Below, piece by piece: positions 11,987 to 22,900 of a DNA stretch of 64,000 nt. The notes under the pieces are model-generated. The model was not told where the DNA came from. It did not search any database and saw nothing but the letters and a program-made list of their open reading frames with translations. Each line of letters begins with the position of its first letter. The first letter of the stretch is position 1. This stretch comes from Aedes albopictus (Eukaryota > Arthropoda > Insecta > Diptera > Culicidae). The stretch covers positions 92,859,266 through 92,923,265 of the forward strand of contig NC_085138.1 of assembly GCF_035046485.1 (NCBI RefSeq), in the 5' to 3' direction. The position numbers and the translations under genes were made by a program.

Positions 11987-13092
11987 CTGAATAGGCCGTA
12001 TTTTGTAATAAAAGTAGTAATTTTTCGTGATTTTTCGGACAATTCGAGCTGATGATACGCCTCCTTAATGTCAAGTTTTGAAAATTTTGTGGCACCGCCG
12101 AGACTTCCCAAAACTTCTTCAATCAATGGCAGGGGATGTGATTCGCGAAGAACCGCCTGGTTAGCACGTCTCATGTCCACACAGATTCTAACTTCACCGG
12201 ATCCTTTCAAAACTGGCACCATCGGAGAAACCCACGCTGACGGTCCGCTAACCTTCTCGATTATGTCCTTGTCCAGTAGAGATTTGAGTTTGTCATGAAT
12301 CTTTCCTTCTAGTGCGATAGGAGCTCGTCTGTACCCTTGCTGTACGGGCTGAATGGATTCGTTGATGGGAATTTCAACAACTATTCCTTTCATTTTAGGA
12401 AAACATGTTGATTCAGAGCTCGAAATGGACGCAATATCGAAACCAACCTTCAATACTTCCAACTGTTTCGCTGTTTTGTCTCCAAGCAGATTTCGTTGTC
12501 CCTGTTTCACGATGTAGAGCTTTGCGTCCACCTGATTTTGACCGGCACAAATAATTGCTCGAAACATTCCACAAATTTCCATCGGCTTGGTAGAAGCATA
12601 AGCAATCAACCTACGATCGACTGACTGACTGTATTCCAGAACCTCAAGGCCATCACGATTTGCCTGAGCCCACGTATCTTCCGTTATAACGTTCGCATCT
12701 GCTCCGGAGTCGATGATCATTGGAACTTTAACTCCACCTACTACAAACTCAAACGTATTATTCCCCATCGCATAGAATATCTCTTCCATAGGTTGATCTA
12801 ATTTGTCTTCCTCGATCAAACGAACTCTTTTCGCTTTGTAACTGACTTGGCTGTTGCTCTGACGTTTCAAACATCGATTTGCGAAATGACCCGTACCCTT
12901 ACATTTCACACATTTTGCATTCCTTGCACGGCAGTTGTCATCTCCTTTCCAGTGACCTTTCAGACCACACGAAAAACAAGATCCAACGGTTCCTCTAGCT
13001 GACCCTTGAGCTGACCTGCGGAAACCCTGGTCGAAACGATCATTCCTTGGCGCAAAATGTGTGGTCATACGCGTTGAAACCTTATTCAAGTT
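11987..13092 (-). CDS. pol: Gag-pol exon 2: zinc knuckles, protease, reverse transcriptase (N part)
   Basis: About 369 codons run from the acceptor at 13093 to the donor at 11986. Near the start, two CCHC-type knuckles (CFSCGLKGHWKGDDNC, CVKCKGTGHFANRC) mark the nucleocapsid part. The aspartic protease follows, with MIIDSGADANVI as its active site. The fingers and palm of the reverse transcriptase come next, showing VCVD-like RICVDMRRANQAV and the catalytic FSKLDIKEAYHQLEL box. The polymerase is cut off at LFR by the intron, so this exon alone cannot make an active enzyme. There is no ATG at its start; translation must enter by splicing from the Gag exon. The codon phase at both ends matches the neighbouring exons. 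Confidence 0.9.
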
Positions 13093-13150
13093 CTGTCGAA
13101 AAATCCTATTATTGGTAACAATATAAGAAAAGTATATATTTAAGTCCTAC
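13093..13150 (-). other. Putative 58-bp spliceosomal intron between Gag exons
   Basis: On the minus strand it begins GTAGGACTT after a complete codon and ends TTTTTCGACAG. Its length is in the typical range for short mosquito introns. Removing it fuses the Gag frame to the zinc-knuckle and protease frame, which otherwise lies in a different frame. If unspliced, Gag ends after 13 extra residues at 13109, without nucleocapsid fingers. Confidence 0.7.
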
Positions 13151-13738
13151 CGGTTCGAAAGCAACAGGATTTCGATCAAGCTCCTTTACTTGCTGTTGGA
13201 CATCTGCCAGCGTAGATCCTAGTGCCACTATATCATCCAAGACCATATCCTTGACCAAAATCTGACGTCGTAACTCCGAAGACTTACAACCTTCCACGAT
13301 TTGCTCGATGATTCTATCATTACACTCTCGAGCATCGTACCGATCGAACTCGCAACGTTTTGCTTGAATACGCAACCGCAGAATGAAATCGGCAAATCTT
13401 TCATTTGAATTTTGAACAATTTGACGGAATAAATGACGTTCGTAGTTCCTTCTACGCATTGGTTCGAAGTGCTCATCAAGACGTTGAATCGCAACATCGT
13501 AATACGGAGGATCAGCTAGGACGAGAGGAAAGTCATCAACGCCAGGCAAATGGTCGAATACTTCTTGAACCTCTGAACCAGCCAAATGAAGCATTTGGGA
13601 ACGCTTTTCCCACTGAGAGATCACTCCGCTTGCATCAAAATATCTCTGTAATTCACGCTTCCACTTTTGCCATGCTGTAGGTAGCTGAGACCTATCCGCA
13701 ACGAAACTAAACGGCCGAATGCGCTGAATCATATCCAT
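13151..13738 (-). CDS. gag: Gag exon 1 (capsid-like region)
   Basis: There are 196 codons from the ATG at 13738 (MDMIQRIRPFSF) to the donor at 13150; if the intron is retained the product is 209 residues. The sequence carries the hydrophobic and aromatic pattern of retrotransposon capsid proteins: WQKWKRELQRYFDASG near residue 24, then the YERHLFRQIVQ and RIQAKRCEF segments. Gag would form the particle that packages element RNA. The zinc knuckles lie in the next exon, so the unspliced product would lack the usual RNA-binding fingers. The ATG follows a 1.5-kb leader and is the first in this frame to yield the full domain. Confidence 0.85.
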
Positions 13739-14159
13739 CCTAAATGAACATTAAAAACTCTAGTTACCCAAATTATAAGCAAATAAGCCAATGCATGGAA
13801 TAAGTCTAACTAATGAACCACACATTAAAACATCTTTAAATTTTTCTGCATTTATTTATTTAATTCTTTATTTAACATTATTTTTCCATTATCAACCACA
13901 AACCCAAATACTTTTACTTGAAATTCTCACACGTCGTTTTTCTTCTCACGTTTCTTATTATGCATCAAAAATATAATTTTGAGAAATTACTTTAGACCTT
14001 TTGAATACGACCTTGAACTACTACACATTTTTTTATATACACTTAAATATAGAATATTGAATACTCACCAATAAACTTATGTAGACTAAGGGTCGTCATC
14101 ATTATCAGTCTTATTTTCAATACTTTGTATCGAGCATTGATCTTTGTTACACAAATTTT

Positions 14160-14600
14160 CCAATTGGCACACAGTTGCCGTCAACATTAACACACGGTTG
14201 TCTCCCCCATGGCACACGGTTGCCTTTACTATCTAGCGCACAGTCGCTTTCCTTTTGGCACACAGTTGCCTTCGATATAAACAAGCAGTTGTCTCCCCAT
14301 GGCACACGGTTGCCTTTACTATTTGGCGCACAGTCGCTTTCCTTTTGGCACACAGTTGCCGTAGATATCAACAGTACAGTCTGCATATAACACAGTCCCG
14401 TAAAGAGTGAAACCAAATCTACATATCGAGCACGCCAGCAAAATTATGAAAACAAAGTATGGCAAAAAGAAGAAAAACAGTCAAAAGAAGCCGTCTTTGC
14501 ATGTCTCTATATAAACAGTCTCTACTCAACAATTACCATCCCATGACATACGGTTGCCTTACTCTTTCGCGCACAGTCACTTTTCTTTCGGCATACAGTT
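14160..14600. repeat. Leader repeat: about 14 copies of a GGCACACRGTTGCC-like motif
   Basis: The word GGCACACGGTTGCC or close variants recur at short intervals. Examples lie near 14166, 14190, 14211, 14258, 14301, 14348, 14548 and 14590, with degenerate copies between them. The best part is a 90-bp tandem duplication, with landmarks at 14211 and 14301. Because 90 is divisible by 3, the minus strand shows a short cysteine-containing frame (14147-14416) with two similar 30-residue repeats, which I regard as a by-product. Each motif contains the half-site GTTGCC, also present in the X-box at 14895. Confidence 0.7.
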
Positions 14601-14894
14601 TCCGTTTTACCACAACACCAATCGATTTCAGGACACAATTTTCATCACTATTCAGAAAACTTTTCGTTCAAATTATTGGCCTTTTTGTTCTTTCAAAATT
14701 TCGTGTTATTTTCATCAGCGCTTCACAATCTTGAGTAAAACAAATACTTATTAGGATGCTACTTTCCATCTTACAATCAAAACAAAACATTGAGCTGTCA
14801 ATTATGTTCCAATAAGAATCTCATTGACCATGGCCCACTGCAAAAAATATGTGTTGTAGCAATCGCCAGTGTGCACCTTCTCTGATAGGGCAAG

Positions 14895-14908
14895 GTTGCC
14901 ATGGCAAC
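14895..14908. promoter_or_regulatory. Perfect RFX-type X-box palindrome
   Basis: GTTGCCATGGCAAC is a perfect 14-bp inverted repeat. It matches the established X-box consensus bound by RFX winged-helix transcription factors, two GTTGCC half-sites with short spacing. It sits in the leader of the retrotransposon, upstream of the half-site repeats. Binding is inferred from the motif alone. Confidence 0.5.
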
Positions 14909-15223
14909 GGTCGTGTGAGAATAACAAGTATCTTACTCTATGCAACGAAAATGACAAAATTAAATCAAACTAAAAAAAAAACTTTGTCATTTATGTTCAT
15001 TAGTTAAGAAAGCTTTAAGGCTTACCAGCATTCCATTTGTCCTGTCCAAAGTTAGCTTTTCCATCCATCCACTTTCAATACTCACTTCACTTGTTTTTTT
15101 AGCTCCAACTTCAATTCAAACTCAATCGGGATACGCAGAAACTTTTAACTCACAGTTTTCAATAAACGCAATATTTCTCCTCAATTCAACTCCGGATCGT
15201 AATCGACTTACTTTTTCTGATTT

Positions 15224-15241
15224 TTTTTTCCTGCGCCGCCA
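15224..15241 (-). other. Putative primer-binding site
   Basis: On the minus strand, two bases after the 5' LTR, the sequence reads TGGCGGCGCAGG before an A run. A TGG start is expected for complementarity to a tRNA CCA end. I could not assign the tRNA with confidence. Confidence 0.5.
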
Positions 15242-15243
15242 AA

Positions 15244-15399
15244 TGTAATATCGGACTATGGAATGAAACACAACCGTTTTCCAGAAGTACAATCCAAGAA
15301 GAGAACATATATATTTTCAAAGCTTGCTATGACTCTAACAATTCAAATTCTTTAGTTCCCTGTATGCTAGAGTAACGACTACCCGTTACCGACACTACA
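15244..15399 (-). repeat. 5' LTR of the retrotransposon (minus strand)
   Basis: This copy is identical over all 156 bp to 9424-9579. It is upstream relative to transcription and should carry the promoter. The minus strand holds an AAATATATATG stretch as a possible TATA region. Confidence 0.95.
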
Positions 15400-15404
15400 A
15401 ATCC
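15400..15404. other. Target-site duplication, right copy
   Basis: AATCC directly after the LTR repeats the bases at 9419-9423. The satellite then continues in phase as array A'. Confidence 0.9.
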
Positions 15405-18400
15405 CTGTCAGGATTCTGAGAGAATCCCTGTCAGAATCCTGAGAGAATCCCTGTCAGGATTCTGAGAGAATCCCTGTCAGGATTCTGAGAGAATCCCTGT
15501 CAGGATTCTGAGAGAATCCCTGTCAGGATTCTGAGAGAATCCCTGTCAGGATTCTGAGAGAATCCCTGTCAGGATTCTGAGAGAATCCCTGTCAGGATTC
15601 TGAGAGAATCCCTGTCAGGATTCTGAGAGAATCCCTGTCAGGATTCTGAGAGAATCCCTGTCAGGATTCTGAGAGAATCCCTGTCAGGATTCTGAGAGAA
15701 TCCCTGTCAGGATTCTGAGAGAATCCCTGTCAGGATTCTGAGAGAATCCCTGTCAGGATTCTGAGAGAATCCCTGTCATGATTCTGAGAGAATCCCTGTC
15801 AGGATTCTGAGAGAATCCCTGTCAGGATTCTGAGAGAATCCCTGTCAGAATCCTGAGAGAATCCCTGTCAGGATTCTGAGAGAATCCCTGTCAGGATTCT
15901 GAGAGAATCCCTGTCAGGATTCTGAGAGAATCCCTGTCAGGATTCTGAGAGAATCCCTGTCAGGATTCTGAGAGAATCCCTGTCAGGATTCTGAGAGAAT
16001 CCCTGTCAGGATTCTGAGAGAATCCCTGTCAGGATTCTGAGAGAATCCCTGTCAGGATTCTGAGAGAATCCCTGTCAGGATTCTGAGAGAATCCCTGTCA
16101 GGATTCTGAGAGAATCCCTGTCAGGATTCTGAGAGAATCCCCGTCAGGATTCTGAGAGAATCCCTGTCAGGATTCTGAGAGAATCCCTGTCAGGATTCTG
16201 AGAGAATCCCTGTCAGGATTCTGAGAGAATCCCTGTCAGGATTCTGAGAGAATCCCTGTCAGGATTCTGAGAGAATCCCTGTCAGGATTCTGAGAGAATC
16301 CCTGTCAGGATTCTGAGAGAATCCCTGTCAGGATTCTGAGAGAATCCCTGTCAGGATTCTGAGAGAATCCCTGTCAGGATTCTGAGAGAATCCCTGTCAG
16401 GATTCTGAGAGAATCCCTGTCAGGATTCTGAGAGAATCCCTGTCAGGATTCTGAGAGAATCCCTGTCAGGATTCTGAGAGAATCCCTGTCAGGATTCTGA
16501 GAGAATCCCTGTCAGGATTCTGAGAGAATCCCTGTCAGGATTCTGAGAGAATCCCTGTCAGGATTCTGAGAGAATCCCTGTCAGGATTCTGAGAGAATCC
16601 CTGTCAGGATTCTGAGAGAATCCCTGTCAGGATTCTGAGAGAATCCCTGTCAGGATTCTGAGAGAATCCCTGTCAGGATTCTGAGAAAATCCCTGTCAGG
16701 ATTCTGAGAGAATCCCTGTCAGGATTCTGAGAGAATCCCTGTCAGGATTCTGAGAGAATCCCTGTCAGGATTCTGAGAGAATCCCTGTCAGGATTCTGAG
16801 AGAATCCCTTTCAGGATTCTGAGAGAATCCCTGTCAGGATTCTGCGAGAATCCCTGTCAGGATTCTGCGAGAATCCCTGTCAGGATTCTGAGAGAATCCC
16901 TCTCAGGGTTCTGAGAGAATCCCTCTCAGGGTTCTGAGAGAATCCCTGTCAGGATTCTGAGAGAATCCCTGTCAGGATTCTGAGAGAATCCCTCTCAGGG
17001 TTCTGAGAGAATCCCTGTCAGGATTCTGAGAGAATCCCTGTCAGGATTCTGAGAGAATCCCTGTCAGGATTCTGAGAGAATCCCTGTCAGGATTCTGAGA
17101 GAATCCCTGTCAGGATTCTGAGAGAATCCCTGTCAGGATTCTGAGAGAATCCCTGTCAGGATTCTGAGAGAATCCCTGTCAGGATTCTGAGAGAATCCCT
17201 GTCAGGATTCTGAGAGAATCCCTGTCAGGATTCTGAGAGAATCCCTGTCAGGATTCTGAGAGAATCCCTGTCAGGATTCTGAGAGAATCCCTGTCAGGAT
17301 TCTGAGAGAATCCCTGTCAGGATTCTGAGAGAATCCCTGTCAGGATTCTGAGAGAATCCCTGTCAGGATTCTTAGAGAATCCCTGTCAGGATTCTTAGAG
17401 ATTGCCTCTCAGGATTCTGAGAGAATCCCTGTCAGGATTCTGAGAGAATCCCTGTCAGGATTCTGAGAGAATCCCTGTCAGGATTCTGAGAGAATCCCTG
17501 TCAGGATTCTGAGAGAGTCCCTCTCGGGATCGTGAGAGAATCCCTCTCAGGGTTCTGAGAAAATCCCTCTCAGGATTCTGAGAGAATCCCTCTCAGGATT
17601 CTGAGAGAATCCCTCTCAGGATTGTGAAAGAATCCCTCTCAGGATTCTGAGAGAATCCCTGTCAGGATTGTGAGAGAATCCCTCTCAGGATTCTGAGAGA
17701 GTCTCTCTCGGGATTGTGAGAGAATCCCTCTCAGGATTCTGAGAGAATCCCTCTCAGGATGCTGAGAGAATCCCTCTCAGGATTCTGAGAGGATCCCTCT
17801 CAGGATTCTGAGAGAATCCTTCCCAGGATTCTGAGAGAATCCCTCCCAGGATTCTGAGAGAATCTCTCTCAGGATTCTGAGAGAATCCCTCTCAGGATTC
17901 TGAGAGAATCCCTCTCAGGATTCTGAGAGAATCCCTCTCAGGATTCTGAGAGAATCCCTCTCAGGATTCTGAGAGAATCCCTCTCAGGATTCTGGAAGAA
18001 TCCTTCTCAGGATTCTGGAAGGATCCCTTTCGGGATTCCGAGAGAATCCCTCTCGGGATTCCGAGAGAATTTCTCTCAGGATTCTGAGAGAATCCCTCTC
18101 AGGATGCTGAGAGAATCCCTCTCAGGAATCTGAGAGGATCCCTCTCAGGATTCTGAGAGAATCTCTCTCAGGATTCTGAGAGAATCCCTCTCAGGATTCT
18201 GAGAGAATCCCTCTCAGGATTCTGAGAGAATCCCTCTCAGGATTCTGGAAGAATCCTTCTCAGGATTCTGGAAGAATCCCTCTCGGGATTCCGAGAGAAT
18301 CCCTCCCGGGATTCCGAGAGAATCCCTCTCAGGATTCTGAGAGAATCCCTCTCAGGATGCTGAGAGAATCCCTCTCAGGAATCTGAATTTATCCCTCTCA

Positions 18401-18605
18401 GGATTGTGAGAGAATCTCTCTCAGGATTCTGAGAGAACTCCTCTCAGGATTCTGAGAGAATTCCTCTCAGGATTCTGAGAGAATCCCTCTCAGGATTCTG
18501 AGAGAATTCCTCTCAGGATTCTGAGAGAATCCCTCTCAGAATTCTGAGAGAATCGCTCTCAGGATTCTGAGAGAATCGCTCTCAGGATTCTGAGAGAATC
18601 CCTCT
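15400..18605 (+). repeat. 23-bp satellite array A' (plus orientation, about 139 units)
   Basis: This is the continuation of array A beyond the retrotransposon, with the same unit and orientation. Up to about 16850 the linker is almost always CTGTCA. From about 16900 the variant CTCTCA appears and it dominates after 17520. There, variant arms and spacers (GGATTC-CGAGA, CGGGATT, GGAAGAATCC) accumulate. Some of these are shared with array B, which uses CTCTCA throughout. The last units, to 18605, are irregular, as expected at an array edge. Confidence 0.97.
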
Positions 18606-19985
18606 CTAAAGTCTCCGAGTGGAATTCACTCGGAATTTGTACCCTGAGAGCGTTCGTAGCATTTGATTATTTTTCTAAGCACAATTTATCCAGTCACCCT
18701 CTAAAACATAGTTGGTTGGTCGGGCTTTGAACTGCTTTCTCTGGGAGCACACCAAACGCCAACTAACTGCGAGATGATATATTACCGTGCTGAAAATGCA
18801 GACATTGAGCAGATGATTTGATGCGGAAGAAGCTGGAAGTTGCTCTGGGGGCCACCCCGCAGCCGAAGGAAGACTTTTTGAGAAATGAAGAAAAAAAAAA
18901 CTGGGGCGCTCCCGTAGAAGGAGTGCGGAATTTTAGGGAAGATATAATAAATCTGAGGATTACAATGGGAGCGATGGTTTCCTCGTAGGAAACTTTTGCT
19001 CTTACATTGAGCAGACTACCGACGCGGTGCGGCCGTGGGTCTCTGACTGGAAGTTCTGCATTGTGTCACAATAATAGTTGTGGATAATGGGATGAATTAT
19101 TTATCCCGGTTGAATGAGTAATTTTGCAACTATCAGTTTATCCGAGCGGAAACGGATGCTGTGCGAATTCTTAGCGATTAATCATGGATTATTTATGAAG
19201 GTGAGGGTGGCAATGAAATCGGAAACCTAAAGAATATCTCTAATATATGTGTTTTAACTGAAACTGATCTGAAACTTTTTCCACTGACTACAAAACTGCC
19301 ACTACGTAAATGTATATGTAACAAACCCATAAATAGGGTGGTTACAGTTGCCATGGATGTAGACTTCAAATAAACTGTTCAGCTCGTTTCAATGCCAACG
19401 GCGGCGCACACATTCACCATATCATTTACCGAACTGAATCAACCTTCTAATTATAGAACATGACGAAGTGAACTTGAAGCGCCCAATACCCGCATACCCG
19501 CGAATTCGTTCTTATTTACGCGTGTAGATGATGTTTGTGTTTCATTTCGCTTTTTGATTTCATTTTCCATTAAGTGGCAAAACAGTACCCTCTAGACGCA
19601 CTTCCCAAAAGAGCAAAATGCTAATCTTTGTTTTCTTGCTGGTTGGTGTTTCACTTACAGATTCGGCGGTTCCGAGGCGGACTGGAAACTTTGCGAGCGG
19701 GTAAGTGTATTTATAATGAAGCCGCAGAACGCCCACAAACGGCGGAAATTTTCGCCATGAGTTATGGAGATGATAAAAGGTTCTGGCTTTTAATGAGTCT
19801 GCCCTTTTGGAGTAATTGAATGTTTGGGAGTGTGGTTCTTATGAACGTGGTATTGTTTTCTTTAGATTCAAGATAATGTTTGTTTTGTAAGAGAATTTGT
19901 GAGAACATTGAGTGTCTTGCGATGCTGCTGTATTACAGGAGAGGAAATGTTATAATTTCTTCATTCAAAATATTATATTTGTGCA
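18606..19985. other. Unique spacer between the inverted satellite arrays
   Basis: This is about 1.4 kb of higher-complexity sequence with no satellite units. It contains one well-formed candidate exon (19661-19700). Otherwise I see no coding region, only short open frames and an A run at 18890-18900. Confidence 0.6.
19661..19700 (+). CDS. Candidate 40-bp internal exon
   Basis: A pyrimidine-rich tract ends in the acceptor TTTCACTTACAG at 19660. Forty bases follow, then a consensus donor GTAAGTG at 19701. With one base in the first codon and phase 0 at the end, the best frame reads FGGSEADWKLCER, which has a folded-protein look. The W-x-L-C spacing is faintly reminiscent of the start of alpha-carbonic-anhydrase-like domains, which is only a guess. 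No partner exon is certain; the donor at 4475 is phase-compatible. If real, both satellite arrays would lie in introns of one very long gene. Confidence 0.35.
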
Positions 19986-19998
19986 TCTAGGGATTCTC

Positions 19999-22900
19999 TC
20001 AGATTGCAGAGAGGAATTCTCTATATATCCTGAGAGTTATTTTTTCACAATCCTGGTTATTTTCTCTAACAATCCCAAAAGGGATTCTCCCAGAATCCTG
20101 AGAGGGATTCTCCCGGAATCCTGAGAGGGATTCTCCCGGAATCCTGAGAGGGATTCTCCCGGAATCCTGAGAGGGATTCTCCCGGAATCCTGAGAGGGAT
20201 TCTCCCGGAATCCTGAGAGGGATTCTCCCGGAATCCTGAGAGGGATTCTCCCGGAATCCTGAGAGGGATTCTCCCGGAATCCTGAGAGGGATTCTCCCGG
20301 AATCCTGAGAGGGATTCTCCCGGAATCCTGAGAGGGATTCTCCCGGAATCCTGAGAGGGATTCTCCCGGAATCCTGAGAGGGATTCTCCCGGAATCCTGA
20401 GAGGGATTCTCCCGGAATCCTGAGAGGGATTCTCCCGGAATCCTGAGAGGGATTCTCCCGGAATCCTGAGAGGGATTCTCCCGGAATCCTGACAGGGATT
20501 CTCCCGGAATCTTGACAGGGATTCTCCCGGAATCCTGAGAGGGATTCTCCCGGAATCCTGAGAGGGATTCTCCCGGAATCCTGAGAGGGATTCTCCCGGA
20601 ATCCTGAGAGGGATTCTCCCGGAATCCTGAGAGGGATTCTCCCGGAATCCTGAGAGGGATTCTCCCGGAATCCTGAGAGGGATTCTCCCGGAATCCTGAG
20701 AGGGATTCTCCCGGAATCCTGAGAGGGATTCTCCCGGAATCCTGAGAGGAATTCTCCCGAAATCCTGAGAGGAATTCTCCCGGAATCCTGTGAGGGATTC
20801 TCCCGGAATCCTGAGAGGGATTCTCCCGGAATCCTGAGAGGGATTCTCCCGGAATCCTGAGAGGGATTCTCCCGGAATCCTGAGAGGGATTCTCCCGGAA
20901 TCCTGAGAGGGATTCTCCCGGAATCCTGAGAGGGATTCTCCCGGAATCCTGAGAGGGATTCTCCCGGAATCCTGAGAGGGATTCTCCTGGAATCCTGAGA
21001 GGGATTCTCCCGGAATCCTGAGAGGGATTCTTCCGGAATCCTGAGAGGGATTCTCCCGGAATCCTGAGAGGGATTCTCCCGGAATCCTGAGAGGGATTCT
21101 CCCGGAATCCTGAGAGGGATTCTCCCGGAATCCTGAGAGGGATTCTCCCGGAATCCTGAGAGGGATTCTCCCGGAATCCTGAGAGGGATTCTCCCGGAAT
21201 CCTGAGAGGGATTCTCCCGGAATCCTGAGAGGGATTCTCCCGGAATCCTGAGAGGGATTCTCCCGGAATCCTGAGAGGGATTCTCCCGGAATCCTGAGAG
21301 GGATTCTCCCGGAATCCTGAGAGGGATTCTCCCGGAATCCTGAGAGGGATTCTCCCGGAATCCTGAGAGGGATTCTCCCGGAATCCTGAGAGGGATTCTC
21401 CCGGAATCCTGAGAGGGATTCTCCCGGAATCCTGAGAGGGATTCTCCCGGAATCCTGAGAGGGATTCTCCCGGAATCCTGAGAGGGATTCTCCCGGAATC
21501 CTGAGAGGGATTCTCCCGGAATCCTGAGAGGGATTCTCCCGGAATCCTGAGAGGGATTCTCCCGGAATCCTGAGAGGGGTTCTCCCGGAATCCTGAGAGG
21601 GATTCTCCCGGAATCCTGAGAGGGATTCTCCCGGAATCCTGAGAGGGATTCTCCCGGAATCCTGAGAGGGATTCTCCCGGAATCCTGAGAGGGATTCTCC
21701 CGGAATCCTGAGAGGGATTCTCCCGGAATCCTGAGAGGGATTCTCCCGGAATCCTGAGAGGGATTCTCCCGGAATCCTGAGAGGGATTCTCCCGGAATCC
21801 TGAGAGGGATTCTCCCGGAATCCTGAGAGGGATTCTCCCGGAATCCTGAGAGGGATTCTCCCGGAATCCTGAGAGGGATTCTCCCGGAATCCTGAGAGGG
21901 ATTCTCCCGGAATCCTGAGAGGGATTCTCCCGGAATCCTGAGAGGGATTCTCCCGGAATCCTGAGAGGGATTCTCCCGGAATCCTGAGAGGGATTCTCCC
22001 GGAATCCTGAGAGAGATTCTCCCGGAATCCTGAGAGGGATTCTCCCGGAATCCTGAGAGGGATTCTCCCGGAATCCTGAGAGGGATTCTCCTGGAATCCT
22101 GAGAGGGATTCTCCCGGAATCCTGAGAGGGATTCTCCCGGAATCCTGAGAGGGATTCTCCCGGAATCCTGAGAGGGATTCTCCCGGAATCCTGAGAGGGA
22201 TTCTCCTGGAATCCTGAGAGGGATTCTCCCGGAATCCTGAGAGGGATTCTCCCGGAATCCTGAGAGGGATTCTCCCGGAATCCTGAGAGGGATTCTCCCG
22301 GAATCCTGAGAGGGATTCTCCCGGAATCCTGAGAGGGATTCTCCCGGAATCCTGAGAGGGATTTTCCCGGAATCCTGAAAGGGATTCTCCCGGAATCCTG
22401 AGAGGGATTCTCCCGGAATCCTGAGAGGGATTCTCCCGGAATCCTGAGAGGGATTCTCCCGGAATCCTGAGAGGGATTCTCCCGGAATCCTGGGAGGGAT
22501 TCTCCCGGAATCCTGAGAGGGATTCTCCCGGAATCCTGAGAGGGATTCTCCCGGAATCCTGAGAAGGATTCTCCCGGAATCCTGAGAGGGATTCTCCCGG
22601 AATCCTGAGAGGAATTCTCCCGGAATCCTGAGAGGGATTCTCCCGGAATCCTGAGAGGGATTCTCCCGGAATCCTGAGAGGGATTCTCCCGGAATCCTGA
22701 GAGGGATTCTCCCGGAATCCTGAGAGGGATTCTCCCGGAATCCTGAGAGGGATTCTCCCGGAATCCTGAGAGAGATTCTCCCGGAATCCTGAGAGGGATT
22801 CTCCCGGAATCCTGAGAGGGATTCTCCCGGAATCCTGAGAGGGATTCTCCCGGAATCCTGAGAGGGATTCTCCCGGAATCCTGAGAGGGATTCTCCCGGA

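Larger units (their letters stand above)
13739..15243 (-). promoter_or_regulatory. Long untranslated leader of the retrotransposon
   Basis: Between the 5' LTR and Gag lie about 1.5 kb without a plausible large coding region. The leader contains a repeated GTTGCC-bearing motif (14160-14600), a perfect X-box palindrome (14895-14908) and A-rich/T-rich stretches. It probably includes the packaging signal, but no such signal can be identified by eye. Confidence 0.6.
9424..15399 (-). mobile_element. Young Ty3/gypsy LTR retrotransposon, probably mag-like, with introns
   Basis: The complete element is 5976 bp with identical 156-bp LTRs (TGT...ACA as terminal bases) and a perfect AATCC duplication, so it inserted recently into the 23-bp satellite. 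On the minus strand the order is LTR, primer-site region, 1.5-kb leader, Gag, zinc knuckles, protease, reverse transcriptase, RNase H, integrase, purine tract, LTR. That domain order is Ty3/gypsy, not BEL or copia. Short LTRs, two CCHC knuckles and no envelope gene suggest the mag lineage; this is inference. Two GT-AG introns and one frame change interrupt the coding region, so expression of the polymerase appears to require splicing. Confidence 0.95.

Noticed and set aside
14147..14416. Small cysteine-containing leader protein
   Set aside because: Its two 30-residue repeats are translated from the 90-bp leader duplication; the motif repeats also in non-coding frames nearby.
4645..18605. Heat-shock element array in the satellite
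   Set aside because: TTC and GAA are separated by 5 bases in each unit, not the 2 bases required in heat-shock elements.
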